38,972 nucleotides of DNA from Bacteroidales bacterium UBA6244 (GTDB taxonomy: Bacteria > Bacteroidota > Bacteroidia > Bacteroidales > F082): contig DJVY01000133.1 of assembly GCA_002440885.1 (NCBI GenBank), forward strand, positions 1 through 38,972, given 5' to 3'. Position numbers and translations under genes: made by a program. The notes below the pieces were generated by a model. It was not told the DNA's origin and made no database searches. It saw only the letters and a list, made by a program, of their open reading frames with translations. Below, piece by piece: positions 8,027 through 17,700 of this stretch; positions within the stretch are counted from its first letter, which is position 1, and every line of letters starts with the position of its first letter.

Positions 8027-8038
8027 CCTTGTGGTTAT
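8023..8038. terminator. Compact bidirectional terminator hairpin
   Basis: ATAACC (8023-8028) and GGTTAT (8033-8038) form a perfect six-base-pair stem with a TTGT loop, and each arm contains a stop codon of one of the two convergent genes. Read on the minus strand the hairpin is followed by CCATTTTTGG, a T-rich tract suited to ending the 12-kb module A transcript. Confidence 0.55.
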
Positions 8039-8499
8039 TGCTTATAAGCGTGAACGCCAAACGGGTTTTTAATATACTCGCGCAATAATTTAGCTTCTGA
8101 TTCAGTGCTTTCGAGTACGGCACGTAACACATCCTCGATTGAGATAATGCTGATTATTTCTTCTTTTTCAAGAATAGGAATGTGCCTGATTTGCTTTTCG
8201 AGCATCGCATGCATCAGATAAACATCTGTATCGTCCATTTTACCAACGATTAGTGAATCGGCGGGCGTCATTAAATCAGCCACAAGGTTAGTCCCATCAA
8301 TGGCTTTTCCTGATTTGTAACATTTGTAGAGGATGTCTCTTTCAGATATAATTCCAACCAGCTGATTTTGTTCGTTTATAACCAATGCAGCGCCGTTATT
8401 GGTTTCATCGAGTTTTTTCACAGTATCGTATACCGATGATTTTTCAAATACTGTAATGACATGCTTTCCTTTTTTTTCTACGATTTTTGAAACTAACAT
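8035..8499 (-). CDS. CBS-domain pair protein
   Basis: A 154-residue protein made almost entirely of two CBS motifs. The first is about residues 10-65 (NNGAALVINEQNQLVGIISERDI) and the second about 75-130 (IRHIPILEKEEIISIISIEDVL). Such modules bind adenine nucleotides or NAD and act as energy sensors. It starts eight bases after the dihydroorotate-dehydrogenase-like gene on the same strand and is the last gene of the module A operon. A role as an allosteric regulator of the complex is possible, but nothing in the sequence shows it directly. The family is certain; the ligand is not. Confidence 0.85.
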   Translation of the reverse strand: MLVSKIVEKKGKHVITVFEKSSVYDTVKKLDETNNGAALVINEQNQLVGIISERDILYKCYKSGKAIDGTNLVADLMTPADSLIVGKMDDTDVYLMHAMLEKQIRHIPILEKEEIISIISIEDVLRAVLESTESEAKLLREYIKNPFGVHAYKQ

Positions 8500-8507
8500 G
8501 TTATAAG

Positions 8508-9506
8508 TTATTTAGGTGATACATAGTCGAGGTTAGAGAAGTATTTCATAAATTGTGTCCGTTCGAAGAGGATTGGTTTTTTTACCTCTTTTTGGTTGAG
8601 TTTGCCAATAAATTCAGCGGTTTTGGAATAACCTTTTTCATCCATCCATGCGTTCAATCGGGTGTTCATTTTGGTTATTTCACCCGCTCCATGGGTTAAA
8701 ATGGCCGATACCACTTGTGTCGCCTGAGCTCCTGCCAGCAGGTTTTTGATCACCGTGTCGCCATTAACTATTCCGGTGGATGCTGCCAGATCGCACGAAA
8801 CATGGGGTGAGAGGATGCCAATCCAACGCAATACATTGCTGTTGTCGGCAGCATGGCTGTTGTACGAACGGCTGGTCAGGATTTGTTCTTCAATGTCAAT
8901 ATCGGTATCATAGAATCTGTTAAACAGCACGATGCCGCTTATTCCTGTTTGACTTAACCTGTGAAGGAAGTTAGCCATGCCCGAAAAATAACTCCCCAGC
9001 TTGATGGCAATGGGGATGTTGATTTTTTTGGTAACCTGATCGATGACATCAAAGTAAGTTCTTTCGTAGTCAGTACCTGTAAATTCGAGTGCTGCCGGCA
9101 TTAGGAAAATGTTGAGTTCGAGGGCATCTGCTCCGGCTTTTTCAATTTTTTTGGCAAATTCGACCCATTCTCCAGGGCTCAGGCAGTTGATGCTTGCAAT
9201 TACAGGAATATCAACAGTGTTTTTTGTCTCTTTAATGAGTGTCAGGTATTCGTTGATACTTTTTTGTTTGGTAAAGTAAGTCGCCAGGTTTTCGATGTCA
9301 TCGTACGATCCGTGCATGTTGTTTACTTGCAAAGCGTCTACATCCATCATGATCTGTTCCTCGAAAAGCGATTTAAGCACTACAGCTCCTGCTCCGGCAT
9401 CTGCCAGTTTTTTTATTGACTTCACGTTGTCGGTAAGTGGAGAACTGCCGGCGATAACCGGACTTTTTAGTTTTAATCCCAAATAGGTTGTTGATAGATC
9501 TGCCAT
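8508..9506 (-). CDS. Dihydroorotate dehydrogenase-like FMN oxidoreductase
   Basis: A 332-residue TIM-barrel flavoprotein of the dihydroorotate-dehydrogenase/PreA superfamily. It begins with TTYLGLKLKSPVIAGSSPLT, then has GAGAVVLKSLFEEQI, IPVIASINCLSPGEWVEFA, ADALELNIF, IPIAIKLGSYFSGM and a phosphate-binding end (STGIVNGDTVIKNLLAGAQ). It is a divergent subgroup. Because it lies 22 bases after the NuoI-GltD gene in a respiratory operon, I would not call it pyrD; another FMN-dependent redox role is more likely. The dihydroorotase at 33396 is far away and unlinked. The substrate is unknown. Confidence 0.78.
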   Translation of the reverse strand: MADLSTTYLGLKLKSPVIAGSSPLTDNVKSIKKLADAGAGAVVLKSLFEEQIMMDVDALQVNNMHGSYDDIENLATYFTKQKSINEYLTLIKETKNTVDIPVIASINCLSPGEWVEFAKKIEKAGADALELNIFLMPAALEFTGTDYERTYFDVIDQVTKKINIPIAIKLGSYFSGMANFLHRLSQTGISGIVLFNRFYDTDIDIEEQILTSRSYNSHAADNSNVLRWIGILSPHVSCDLAASTGIVNGDTVIKNLLAGAQATQVVSAILTHGAGEITKMNTRLNAWMDEKGYSKTAEFIGKLNQKEVKKPILFERTQFMKYFSNLDYVSPK

Positions 9507-9528
9507 CGTGGGTTGTTTTAGTAATAGT

Positions 9529-11334
9529 TTATTGTTTGGAATTTAGTTTGTCCTGAATATAGCGGTCGATGCCCACGGCGGCTTTGTGGCCGTTGGCAAT
9601 GCCATGGATTACATCCGGACCTTCGATAATGTCGCCGCCCATAAAAAACCAACCAACGCCTGTCTGGAAATATTCGTTGGTTTGAACCCGTCCTCTTGGA
9701 CCAAAGGTGATATTTTCTTTGAACTCATCCGACAAATAGGTCATGTCCATGCCTTGTCCGATCGACTGCACCACCATTTTGCCAGGCCAGTATTCTTTGA
9801 TGTCCATGCTGCATTGCGGATTAAACCTTCCGGTTTCATCGAAAAGAGAGTTGCATTTTACCACATGCAATCCTATTGGAACACCGTTCTCAATTTCAAT
9901 TGACTGGGGAGCCCATCCCGGATGGATAATTGCCCCTTCTTCACGTGCTTCTACAACTTCTTCCCGGTCGGCAGGCATGTTTTCCTCGTTTTCGAGCGAG
10001 GTAGCAATGATGTTTATGCGGCCATACTTTTTCATTTGCAGTCGGGCCAGCGAGCGTGTGATGTCCATTGCTACGTTACCACCACCGATAACCACTACTG
10101 AGTCGGCCACTTCTATTTTTTCGCCTGCAGTTATTTTACGGAGCAGGTCGGTTGAATAATACACATGTTCGTTATCAGATCCTGGAATGCCGGTACCTCT
10201 GCCCAGATGCAAGCCTGTTCCGGCGAAAACAGCATCGTATTTTTTTCCCAGATCAGCCAGGGTTATTTTGTCGCCGATGCGCGTGTTGTACTTGATTTCA
10301 ACACCCAATGAGAGGATGTAATTGATGTCTTTGTCGAGTTGATCGTATGGAAGACGGTATTCAGGAATGCCATAACGCATCATGCCACCAGCCTCAGCAT
10401 ACTGTTCAAAAATGGTTACCTGATATCCCATCAGCCTCAGGTAGTGTGCCGCCGAAAGTCCCGAAGGCCCTGATCCTATAATGGCTACTTTTTTATCATT
10501 AACCTCCAGGTTATTGGTGTTGAGTATCTCTTTGTATTTGTCAGATGGAATCTGGTCGGCGATATACCTTTTCAGCCAGCGTATGGAAAGTGGGTCACCT
10601 TTGTGCCCTATGGAGCAAACTGTTTCACATTTATGGGTGCAAATACGTCCGCAAATTTCCGGAAGGGGATTGGTTTCGTAAAGCACACGCATGCCTTCCT
10701 CCATATTGTCGTTACGCACGGCTTTTATGTACTCAGGAATTCCCATGTGAGCCGGACAAGTGGCAATACAAATGCCGCACTCAACACATCTGTCGGCTTC
10801 AGTCATGGCCTGTTCTTTTGAATAGCCGGTCACCATCTCAATAAAGGAATCGCTCCTTTCTTCAGGATGCAGATGATGCATGGCTACGCGGTTGAGGTCA
10901 TAAAATTCATAGTTGCCCTCAGGTTTTTTCCAGCCTTTTTCGTTTTCATCCCACGATTTTTTATCAACGCCGGGTGTATAACGGTATTCTTCAGGATCGG
11001 TAGCAACCCAGGTATATTCATTGGAGAGCGTGAGTGAGTTGGTGGTGCAAACATCTACGCAAAGTGCACACCAGCAACATCTTCCATAATCGATTCGTGG
11101 CCTGAGACCGCTGTCGCCACTTACCGGATCTTTAAACGGAACCAGATCGATGGCTTCATTTTCGCATATTGATTCGCACGTTCCACAACCAATACAGGTG
11201 TCTACATCGTTTTTGTGGAAACCGCGGTATCTGTCAGCTCCCGGGCGATCATTGAACGGATCGCGCACCGTAACTGGTGTTCTGGCTACTCTTTTCCAGG
11301 CGGTAAATGGAGTTAATATATCTTTAAGGCTCAT
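9529..11334 (-). CDS. NuoI-type ferredoxin fused to a GltD/NfnB-like NAD(P)H oxidoreductase
   Basis: The 601-residue protein has two parts. Residues about 40-100 hold two [4Fe-4S] motifs of the NuoI kind (C47, C50, C53, C57 and C86, C89, C92, C96). From about 180 it is like the glutamate synthase small subunit or NfnB: an Fe-S motif (C183, C186, C189, C193), a second cysteine set (C228, C232, C236, C240), the FAD motif GSGPSG (287-292) and the NAD(P) motif GGGNVA (417-422). It follows the nuoD-like gene on the same strand. It probably supplies or accepts electrons from NAD(P)H for the membrane complex and replaces NuoEFG. The direction of electron flow is not known. Confidence 0.9.
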   Translation of the reverse strand: MSLKDILTPFTAWKRVARTPVTVRDPFNDRPGADRYRGFHKNDVDTCIGCGTCESICENEAIDLVPFKDPVSGDSGLRPRIDYGRCCWCALCVDVCTTNSLTLSNEYTWVATDPEEYRYTPGVDKKSWDENEKGWKKPEGNYEFYDLNRVAMHHLHPEERSDSFIEMVTGYSKEQAMTEADRCVECGICIATCPAHMGIPEYIKAVRNDNMEEGMRVLYETNPLPEICGRICTHKCETVCSIGHKGDPLSIRWLKRYIADQIPSDKYKEILNTNNLEVNDKKVAIIGSGPSGLSAAHYLRLMGYQVTIFEQYAEAGGMMRYGIPEYRLPYDQLDKDINYILSLGVEIKYNTRIGDKITLADLGKKYDAVFAGTGLHLGRGTGIPGSDNEHVYYSTDLLRKITAGEKIEVADSVVVIGGGNVAMDITRSLARLQMKKYGRINIIATSLENEENMPADREEVVEAREEGAIIHPGWAPQSIEIENGVPIGLHVVKCNSLFDETGRFNPQCSMDIKEYWPGKMVVQSIGQGMDMTYLSDEFKENITFGPRGRVQTNEYFQTGVGWFFMGGDIIEGPDVIHGIANGHKAAVGIDRYIQDKLNSKQ

Positions 11335-11377
11335 GATATTTTTATTTTTCGGTAAACGTCAGTAACAGTGAACTCAA

Positions 11378-12571
11378 TTATCTTTCAATTTCAGGTGGAC
11401 AGGTAGCAAGCGAAACCATGATACCGGCAGTGTCGGCAATGTTAGCGTTGATCAACAGTTTTTCGAGCAACATGTTGGCATGGGTATAACTGGGGCCTTT
11501 AAGGTTTACGCGACGTGGCATATCACTCCCGTCAGTAACCATGTACATGCCGTATTCACCCCGCGAGCTTTCGCATTTTACGTAGGTCTCGCCCTTAGGA
11601 ATTTTCCAGTGAAGCACATTGGGCGTTGGAGCTTTTATCTCACCTTTCTCAGGCATTTTGGCCATGATCTGACGGATGAGGTCGATGGTGGTTTGTAAGT
11701 CATACCATCTAACGCGGCTACGCGCATACACATCACTTTCGGTGGTGGTGTAAGGTTCAAAATCGAGTTCGGCGTATTTCAGGTAAGGGTTTGTTTTACG
11801 CACATCGCGCATCACACCCGCAGCTCTGGCTGAAGGGCCATAAACACCGTATTTGTCGATGTATTCTTTTGGAATAACTGCCAGGCCTTTCGCTCTTTGT
11901 TTGAAAACACTATTACTGTACATCAGGTCGTCGATGCTTTTAACGAATTCATCGGCCAGCTTGAGATTTTCTTCCATACGTTTTTTAAATCCATCTGGAA
12001 GTAACCCACGCACGCCTCCGGGCAAGATATACATGTGGTATACACGCCCTCCGGTAAGTTCTTCAAAGCGATCGAGGATGAGGTCGCGGATGTAGTTACC
12101 CCATTGGTATCCCAGACCCAGAGCAAAAGTGCCACCTTGTCCGGGGACACCGCGCAACAAAACCTGTAAACGGGCCATTTCGAGTACCAGGGTCCGAAGC
12201 CATTGGGCCATTTCTGGAACTTCAATACCTGAGAGTTCTTCCACACATCTAGCCAGTAAGTACTCGTTTGGATCGGGTTCGGCCACACACATGCGGATAC
12301 AGGTAGGGAAACACTGGATAAATTTCCGGCGTTCCATCAGTTTTTCAAAACCGCGGTGCAGGTAGCCTACATGGGTTTTTGATTCAACAATTTCATCACC
12401 ACAAACTGTTAGCTCCAACGACATGTTTCCGGTAACGCCCGGGTGTTGTGGCCCTTGCCACATTTTCAGGTATTTATGGCTACTCAGGTCTATGATGGGT
12501 TTTCCATCTTCACCAATTTCCGGATATGAAGTTCGGTCGCTATACTGTTGAAATATTTTTCTTATGTCCAT
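11378..12571 (-). CDS. NuoD / group 4 hydrogenase-related large subunit (no intact NiFe site)
   Basis: A 397-residue homologue of complex I 49-kDa and MBH/MBS large subunits, with GPQHPG (40-45), HVGYLHRGFEKLME (67-80) and an SSRGEYGMYMV stretch near the C-terminus. Where hydrogenases carry RxCGxC, this protein has RMCVAE (C95), with two more cysteines nearby (C87, C91). Where they carry DPCxxC, it has SLATCPPEIER (C391). The four nickel-binding cysteines are therefore not all present, so it should not be a hydrogenase. It also lacks the usual NuoD residues at the quinone end. This fits an Mbs-like or Ehr-like subunit facing the proximal Fe-S cluster. Homology is certain; the reaction is inferred. 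Confidence 0.88.
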   Translation of the reverse strand: MDIRKIFQQYSDRTSYPEIGEDGKPIIDLSSHKYLKMWQGPQHPGVTGNMSLELTVCGDEIVESKTHVGYLHRGFEKLMERRKFIQCFPTCIRMCVAEPDPNEYLLARCVEELSGIEVPEMAQWLRTLVLEMARLQVLLRGVPGQGGTFALGLGYQWGNYIRDLILDRFEELTGGRVYHMYILPGGVRGLLPDGFKKRMEENLKLADEFVKSIDDLMYSNSVFKQRAKGLAVIPKEYIDKYGVYGPSARAAGVMRDVRKTNPYLKYAELDFEPYTTTESDVYARSRVRWYDLQTTIDLIRQIMAKMPEKGEIKAPTPNVLHWKIPKGETYVKCESSRGEYGMYMVTDGSDMPRRVNLKGPSYTHANMLLEKLLINANIADTAGIMVSLATCPPEIER

Positions 12572-12582
12572 ATCTGGGCGTG

Positions 12583-13110
12583 TTAGTCGTTAGGAAATAG
12601 TTTTGATTTCATGTACTCAGCCGGATCATTTGTTTCACGTCCCGGGCGTGGGAAGTAGGTTTCTTCGGCATATTTCTTTGTATCAAAATCCCTTCTGTAA
12701 GGAGGAATGTCTGTCCAGCCTTCCAGAATAAAGTCTTCGTCAACACGCGGACTACCAGGGAAATCTATTCCAAACATTTCCTTAAGTTCGCGCTGGTAGG
12801 TTTGCATACTTTCCCACAAATGGTGGGCGCTTTCCATGGTTGCATGGTCTCGTTCAATCATAGTGCGCACACCAATCTCGGTGTAGTTCGTCGGATTGTT
12901 TAGCAGATAAGTGAGCTGAAAATGTCCCTCTTCAATCCAGTCGACAGCCGTAAGCAAGGTAAAGGCCGAGTAGCCTTGATAATCGCGTAGATAGGTGACC
13001 AGCGAGATGGCCTGATTTTTTGGGATGGTAAGAAAACAAAGATTGTTTCTTCTGATCTCTTTTTCTGAGACAGAATACCTGGATTCGATATCTTGAATGA
13101 TTTTTTGCAT
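12583..13110 (-). CDS. NuoC-like 30-kDa subunit
   Basis: The 175-residue protein contains the Complex1_30kDa signature YQRELKEMFGIDFPGSPR followed by LEGWTDIPPYRRDF, with the beta-rich part TLLTAVDWIEEGHFQLTYLL before it. It is a structural, cofactor-free subunit that packs on the NuoD- and NuoB-like proteins on the cytoplasmic side. It lies 11 bases from the nuoD-like start and 13 from nuoB, both on the same strand. The size agrees with separate nuoC genes or mbhK/mbsK-like genes. Nothing is odd in the sequence. Confidence 0.92.
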   Translation of the reverse strand: MQKIIQDIESRYSVSEKEIRRNNLCFLTIPKNQAISLVTYLRDYQGYSAFTLLTAVDWIEEGHFQLTYLLNNPTNYTEIGVRTMIERDHATMESAHHLWESMQTYQRELKEMFGIDFPGSPRVDEDFILEGWTDIPPYRRDFDTKKYAEETYFPRPGRETNDPAEYMKSKLFPND

Positions 13111-13123
13111 GGTTCTTTAATTA

Positions 13124-13810
13124 TTACCAGTTATAGTCAGGCATGTTCCAGTCCTTGATAATTTTTTTCTGATTGGCTTTATACCAATCCAAATTGCGCA
13201 CGTACTCATTGGCTTTCTCGGCTTTACCGGCTTTAATCAGTTCTTTGAGTTTGGCAAAACCGGCCAGAAGCGCTTCAGGACGAGGCATGCAGCCGGCAAT
13301 GTAAACATCTACAGGCATGTAGTGGTCGAGGCGGTTGATGGTATTGTAGCTATCCCAATACATTCCGCCGTTTATGGTGCAGCTACCCAACGCGATAATG
13401 TACTTCGGGCTCGGCATTTGCTCGTAGCTGCGAATAGCTCTTTTAAGGGTTTTTACCGAAAGGTATCCTGAAATAATAAAGACATTTGATTGTCTTGGCG
13501 TTGGGCGCATTTGTACTCCGTATCGATACATATCGAAACGTGGAGTTACCAATGGCGGTATTTCGATGCTCCCGCAACCCGTTCCAAACCCCAGCACCCA
13601 AAGGCTTTCGGCGCGTGCCCAGTTTAAGAATTTTTCCACTGCGCCCGATCTTACCTTATACTCTTTAGGGCGATCCTGGCAGAAATAGTCTTTTATCGGA
13701 TCGATTTCAATTATGCTACCATCGGGAGCGGTAACCGATCTCTTTTCGTTTTCCGGATTGATGAAAGTTTTGGTTTTCACCAGCGGTATATTTTTGTTTT
13801 CTTTTTCCAT
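13124..13810 (-). CDS. NuoB-like Fe-S subunit with only three of four ligand cysteines
   Basis: A 228-residue homologue of NuoB/MbhJ/MbsJ, which carries the proximal [4Fe-4S] cluster. The conserved stretches are FGTGCGSIEIPP (C79), IALGSCTINGG (C144) and VYIAGCMPRPEA (C174). Complex I has a CC pair and hydrogenases CxxC at the first site. Here only C79 is present and the neighbour is glycine, so one ligand is missing. The N-terminal 55 residues extend beyond usual NuoB and contain C44. A cluster with one open iron would match what I recall of the sulfur-reducing MBS complex. The gene is one base from nuoH. The family is certain; the catalytic role is an inference. Confidence 0.9.
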   Translation of the reverse strand: MEKENKNIPLVKTKTFINPENEKRSVTAPDGSIIEIDPIKDYFCQDRPKEYKVRSGAVEKFLNWARAESLWVLGFGTGCGSIEIPPLVTPRFDMYRYGVQMRPTPRQSNVFIISGYLSVKTLKRAIRSYEQMPSPKYIIALGSCTINGGMYWDSYNTINRLDHYMPVDVYIAGCMPRPEALLAGFAKLKELIKAGKAEKANEYVRNLDWYKANQKKIIKDWNMPDYNW

Positions 13811-13811
13811 G

Positions 13812-14720
13812 TTATAAAAAGATGATAATGGCTATAATCCCTATGATGGTAGGTACTTTCAAGAACCAGCGTACACTTTGTTCGATCCTGAATCTTGGAA
13901 AAACCGTTCCCACAAAAACAGACCAGAAATAGATTAAAAAAGTCTTTACTATCAGCTCGACCCAGTTGGTAGCTCCACCGAAGAACAGGTTCATAAACAG
14001 GGCGGCTTCAGCTACATGCAGAATGGCTCCGTTGGTACGGAGGACACCTAAAAATACGCCGTGGTATTCGGTTGGTGGGCCTATCGGGATTTCGTTGGGG
14101 GCTTTGACCAGATTAAATGGCGAATGTCCGAATGCTCCCAGCAGTGAAAGCATACCGGCGGCTGTAGCCAGTGGATTTGTCCAGAGTGTCCAGGTGGTAA
14201 ATCCTCCTTGTTGTGCTGCCACAATATCAGAAATTGATAAGGTTTGGTATTGAATAGCCAGTGAAATTACCGCCAGTGTCATGGGCACTTCAATGGTGGT
14301 AAATTGCGATAGTCCGCGGCTAATACCGATGGCTGAATGAGGATGTCCTCCTTCTCCCGCTCCCAGCGCCATGCCTAACATGCCGAAAAACTGGAAGTAT
14401 AAAATTAAAATCAGGTCGCCTGAAAAGCTATAATTCGACCAATGATCGGAGCCATAAATAATAGGGAGGAATAAAAATATTCCCACTCCGCCCATGAGCC
14501 TGAAAACCGGCCCGAGAAAAAACATAGCGCCATGACTTACCTGCGATTTGAGCGAATAAAGCTTGGTTAAATCAATCCATGGTTGATACCACGGAATGCC
14601 AAACCGTCCTGAAACCCTTGCCCCTATCCGGCGCATGGTTGAACTCATCAACATGCCCCAATTCAGTACGATAAACAACCCTAACAGAGTCCATAGAAAT
14701 TTTGTGATGCTATAGTCCAT
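13812..14720 (-). CDS. NuoH / MbhM-like membrane subunit
   Basis: The 302-residue protein has about eight membrane spans and complex I subunit 1 features: MSSTMRRIGARVSGRFGIPW on the first loop, QPWIDLTKLYSLKSQ, and the acidic loop segment LVKAPNEIPIGPPTEYHG. It anchors the peripheral arm to the ion-translocating arm and, in complex I, forms part of the quinone channel. It abuts the long MrpD-like gene with no gap and is one base from nuoB. Here it is closer to the hydrogenase-type (MbhM/HyfC) version in length. Confidence 0.93.
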   Translation of the reverse strand: MDYSITKFLWTLLGLFIVLNWGMLMSSTMRRIGARVSGRFGIPWYQPWIDLTKLYSLKSQVSHGAMFFLGPVFRLMGGVGIFLFLPIIYGSDHWSNYSFSGDLILILYFQFFGMLGMALGAGEGGHPHSAIGISRGLSQFTTIEVPMTLAVISLAIQYQTLSISDIVAAQQGGFTTWTLWTNPLATAAGMLSLLGAFGHSPFNLVKAPNEIPIGPPTEYHGVFLGVLRTNGAILHVAEAALFMNLFFGGATNWVELIVKTFLIYFWSVFVGTVFPRFRIEQSVRWFLKVPTIIGIIAIIIFL

Positions 14721-17700
14721 TTATAAACCTCCTAATGCTATTAAGTAAAACACTACAATAAACAGTACTACATGCAGAGCGTAGTTTTGCATGTTTCCGC
14801 TGTAAATTCTTCTCAGCCATCCGGCGAAATCAAATAACAGAGCGCTCATGCTGTCCCAGAAAATTTCAACCACCGGTGTCACCAGAAATCCAACTGCTTT
14901 TTTGTATCCGGCGTAAATATTATAGGATACATGCGTTGTCTCTGGTCTGAAAGGACGTTCTGCCGCGTATACAATGTTGAACTGTTCCACTTTTTTGATT
15001 TTTTTGCTCATCAAAACCAGCCAGCCAAGCAAGAGGATAAAGGCTGTCATAACGACAATCATGATGGTTGTTCCATCCCAATAACCCAAGCTGGTGTAGG
15101 CTTTTGTGCCTTCCCAGTGCAAGCTTTCGGGGAAATAGACAGACAACATTTCGCCAATCGGCTGCAATATTTTCTGAGGGAAAGCCGAGAAAATCATAAT
15201 TCCAATAATGAGCAGGTACGAAGGAATAAGTATCCATGGGCTAATCTCTTTCATGTTGCGGTGGTTGTCTTTAAGCTGTCCGAGGAAAACAGAGTGTATT
15301 AACTTGAACAAGTACAGAAAGGCAATGATACCAGCGAAGAAGATAACAGCACCCTGGAAGTACCATCCTTTTTGGATGATGGCATGGTAAAACAGCCACT
15401 TTCCTGCAAAACCGGAGAGGGGGGGGATGCCGCCGATAACGATAATGGATATTAAAACGGCGATAAATGAAAAGGGCATTTTTTTAATCATTCCCCCCAT
15501 CTCATACATGTTGTGTGTGCCGAGTTTAACCACAATTCCTCCGATTACCAGGAACAAAATGGCTTTAAACATAAAGTGATTGATGGTGTAGGTAAATCCT
15601 GCTAACCATCCCAATTGTGTCATGATGCTTACCGCAAAAAGTATGTATCCCAGTTGTCCGATACTGGAGTAAGCCAACAGTCGTTTCGCATCTTCCTGAA
15701 AAACAGCTCCTAAATTACCGACTAAGGTGGTTAAAGCGCCGACCCAGCCGAGTACATATAGTAATTTGTCGCCGCCCTCAGTACCTGTTCCCATATACAG
15801 AAAAAGCAACATTAACCCGAAAACACCGGCTTTGAGAAGAATGGCCGATACCATGGGCGATACATCGCTTTCGGCTTCGCCATGTGCTCCGGGAAGCCAG
15901 ATATGTAGTCCCAATGAGGCTGTTTTTGTCATAAATCCTACGGCTAGTAAGGTGTAAGCCAACGTAGTGAGTTGTGTAATGTGTCCAAGTGCAGCAATGG
16001 TGGTGTCGAGGCCTGAAGCATAAGCCAGTGCAAATCCGAAAAGCAGGGCGTATGCTCCACCAATACTAAACAGCATGTAACTGTATCCGTGTGGCATCGA
16101 GCGTTTTCCGCGGATAATCAAAAAATAGGAGCCTGCTGTCATGATTTCCCAACTAAAGAAAAATTCCAGCATCGAGTTGGCTTCGATAATTCCGGTCAAT
16201 CCCGCAAACATCATGAGTGCCATGGGATAAAAACCTGCCCGTGTGCCTTTTTTGTTGTATCCGGCCATAAGCGTCAATACGGCTCCTCCCAGAAAAATTA
16301 CAGCAAAAATTTGTCGCATTAAATCATTTTCCAGCTGCGAAAAAAGATCAACCATGTAATAAATGATTCCTGCTATGGAAATGGTGTTTTTAACGAAAAC
16401 GGGTAAGAAATCGAGGGCAAAGAGGGCCAATACAAAAAGAAGTGGTATATAATTGATGAAAGCACCACCTTCTACCATGGGCGAAACATAAAATCCAATG
16501 ACGTACAGGGTTAAGGCCATCAAATATACTGGCAGATATTTATTCCATTCAAATTTCATTACTATGTTGGAAGGTACATCGAGTTTGATGGCGAAACCGA
16601 GCCATTTGAACAGGTAAATTGCTTCAATAAACGAACCTGTAAGAATCAGCGTCATCCAAAGATAATTCTCCTGGGTTGCCAATTCCATTATAAGTTGCCA
16701 TTTACCGAAGAAGGAGGGGAACGGCGGAAATCCGATCAGTGCAAAAATAAATGTGCCAAACAGGAAGAGCATAAAGGGCTGTTTGCGCAAGACTGCCCAT
16801 CCTTCCAGATTTTGTGATTTTACAATGCCTGACAGCCAGAACAAGCCGGCTTTGGCAGCATAATGACTGATTAATATACTGAAGGCTATAAATAATGTGT
16901 TGTCGCCAAGTTGGTTGCTCAAGCCCAGAATCATGAGTAGCAGGCCTACCTGACTTATAGAAGAGTACCCAAGCAATCTGTTTGGGTTTTGCTGGCGTGT
17001 GCCCATCAGGTTCGAGCCTATAAAGGTAATGGCTCCTATGATGGTAAAATAGGGAAGCCATGTTTCTCCTCCCAAAGGAAGCAGTTTGTAGGCTACGTAC
17101 AACCCGGCAGTAGCTGTTCCTGACGAGATTAGTGCGCTAAAACCAGGTTTGGCCGCGGTGTACACATCTATCCCCCATCCGTTGGCCGGAAAGGGTTTGA
17201 GTTCAAGAATTACCGAAACATAAATGATGAAGATGGCAATTGCACCTCCTTTTATATCCATTATATGGGCTGCATTCAGCTCGTCGATGTTTAGCGATCC
17301 CGCATACAGATAACTAAAGATGATCCCGATAAGGAATAACCCCGATATGATGCCTGTGGCGATGAGGTATTTCATGCCGGCCTGAAATGCGTTTCCTTTG
17401 CTACTTAGCAAGACCAGACCTGCCGTGGCGATGGAGCTGATTTCGAGGAATACAAACAGGTTGAAAATATCACGGGTCATGACGATAACATTAAGGCTCA
17501 TGACAAACACCAGCAAAACCGTCATGCTGTTGATGCCTGTTTTTTTCAGCGTGTCGATCAGGTAAAGCCCGCTTAAAAGTCCGGCGGCGTTAATCATGGT
17601 AGTGAGCAGGGCTTCTTGCATGCCCATGCGCAGATTAATCGAAAACGGGGGCTTGAAGCCGGCAGTGAAAATCATCTCTGTGGCACGGCCGTTTATCAGA

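Noticed and set aside
8508..9506. Calling the DHOD-like gene pyrD
   Set aside because: It is a divergent subgroup in a respiratory operon, and the dihydroorotase at 33396 is far away and in a different operon.
10481..10844. Plus-strand frames opposite the NuoI-GltD gene
   Set aside because: They are shadows of a strongly conserved gene and carry no domain.
11378..13810. Module A as a group 4 [NiFe]-hydrogenase
   Set aside because: The large subunit lacks the complete RxCGxC and DPCxxC motifs, and no hydrogenase maturation gene is near.
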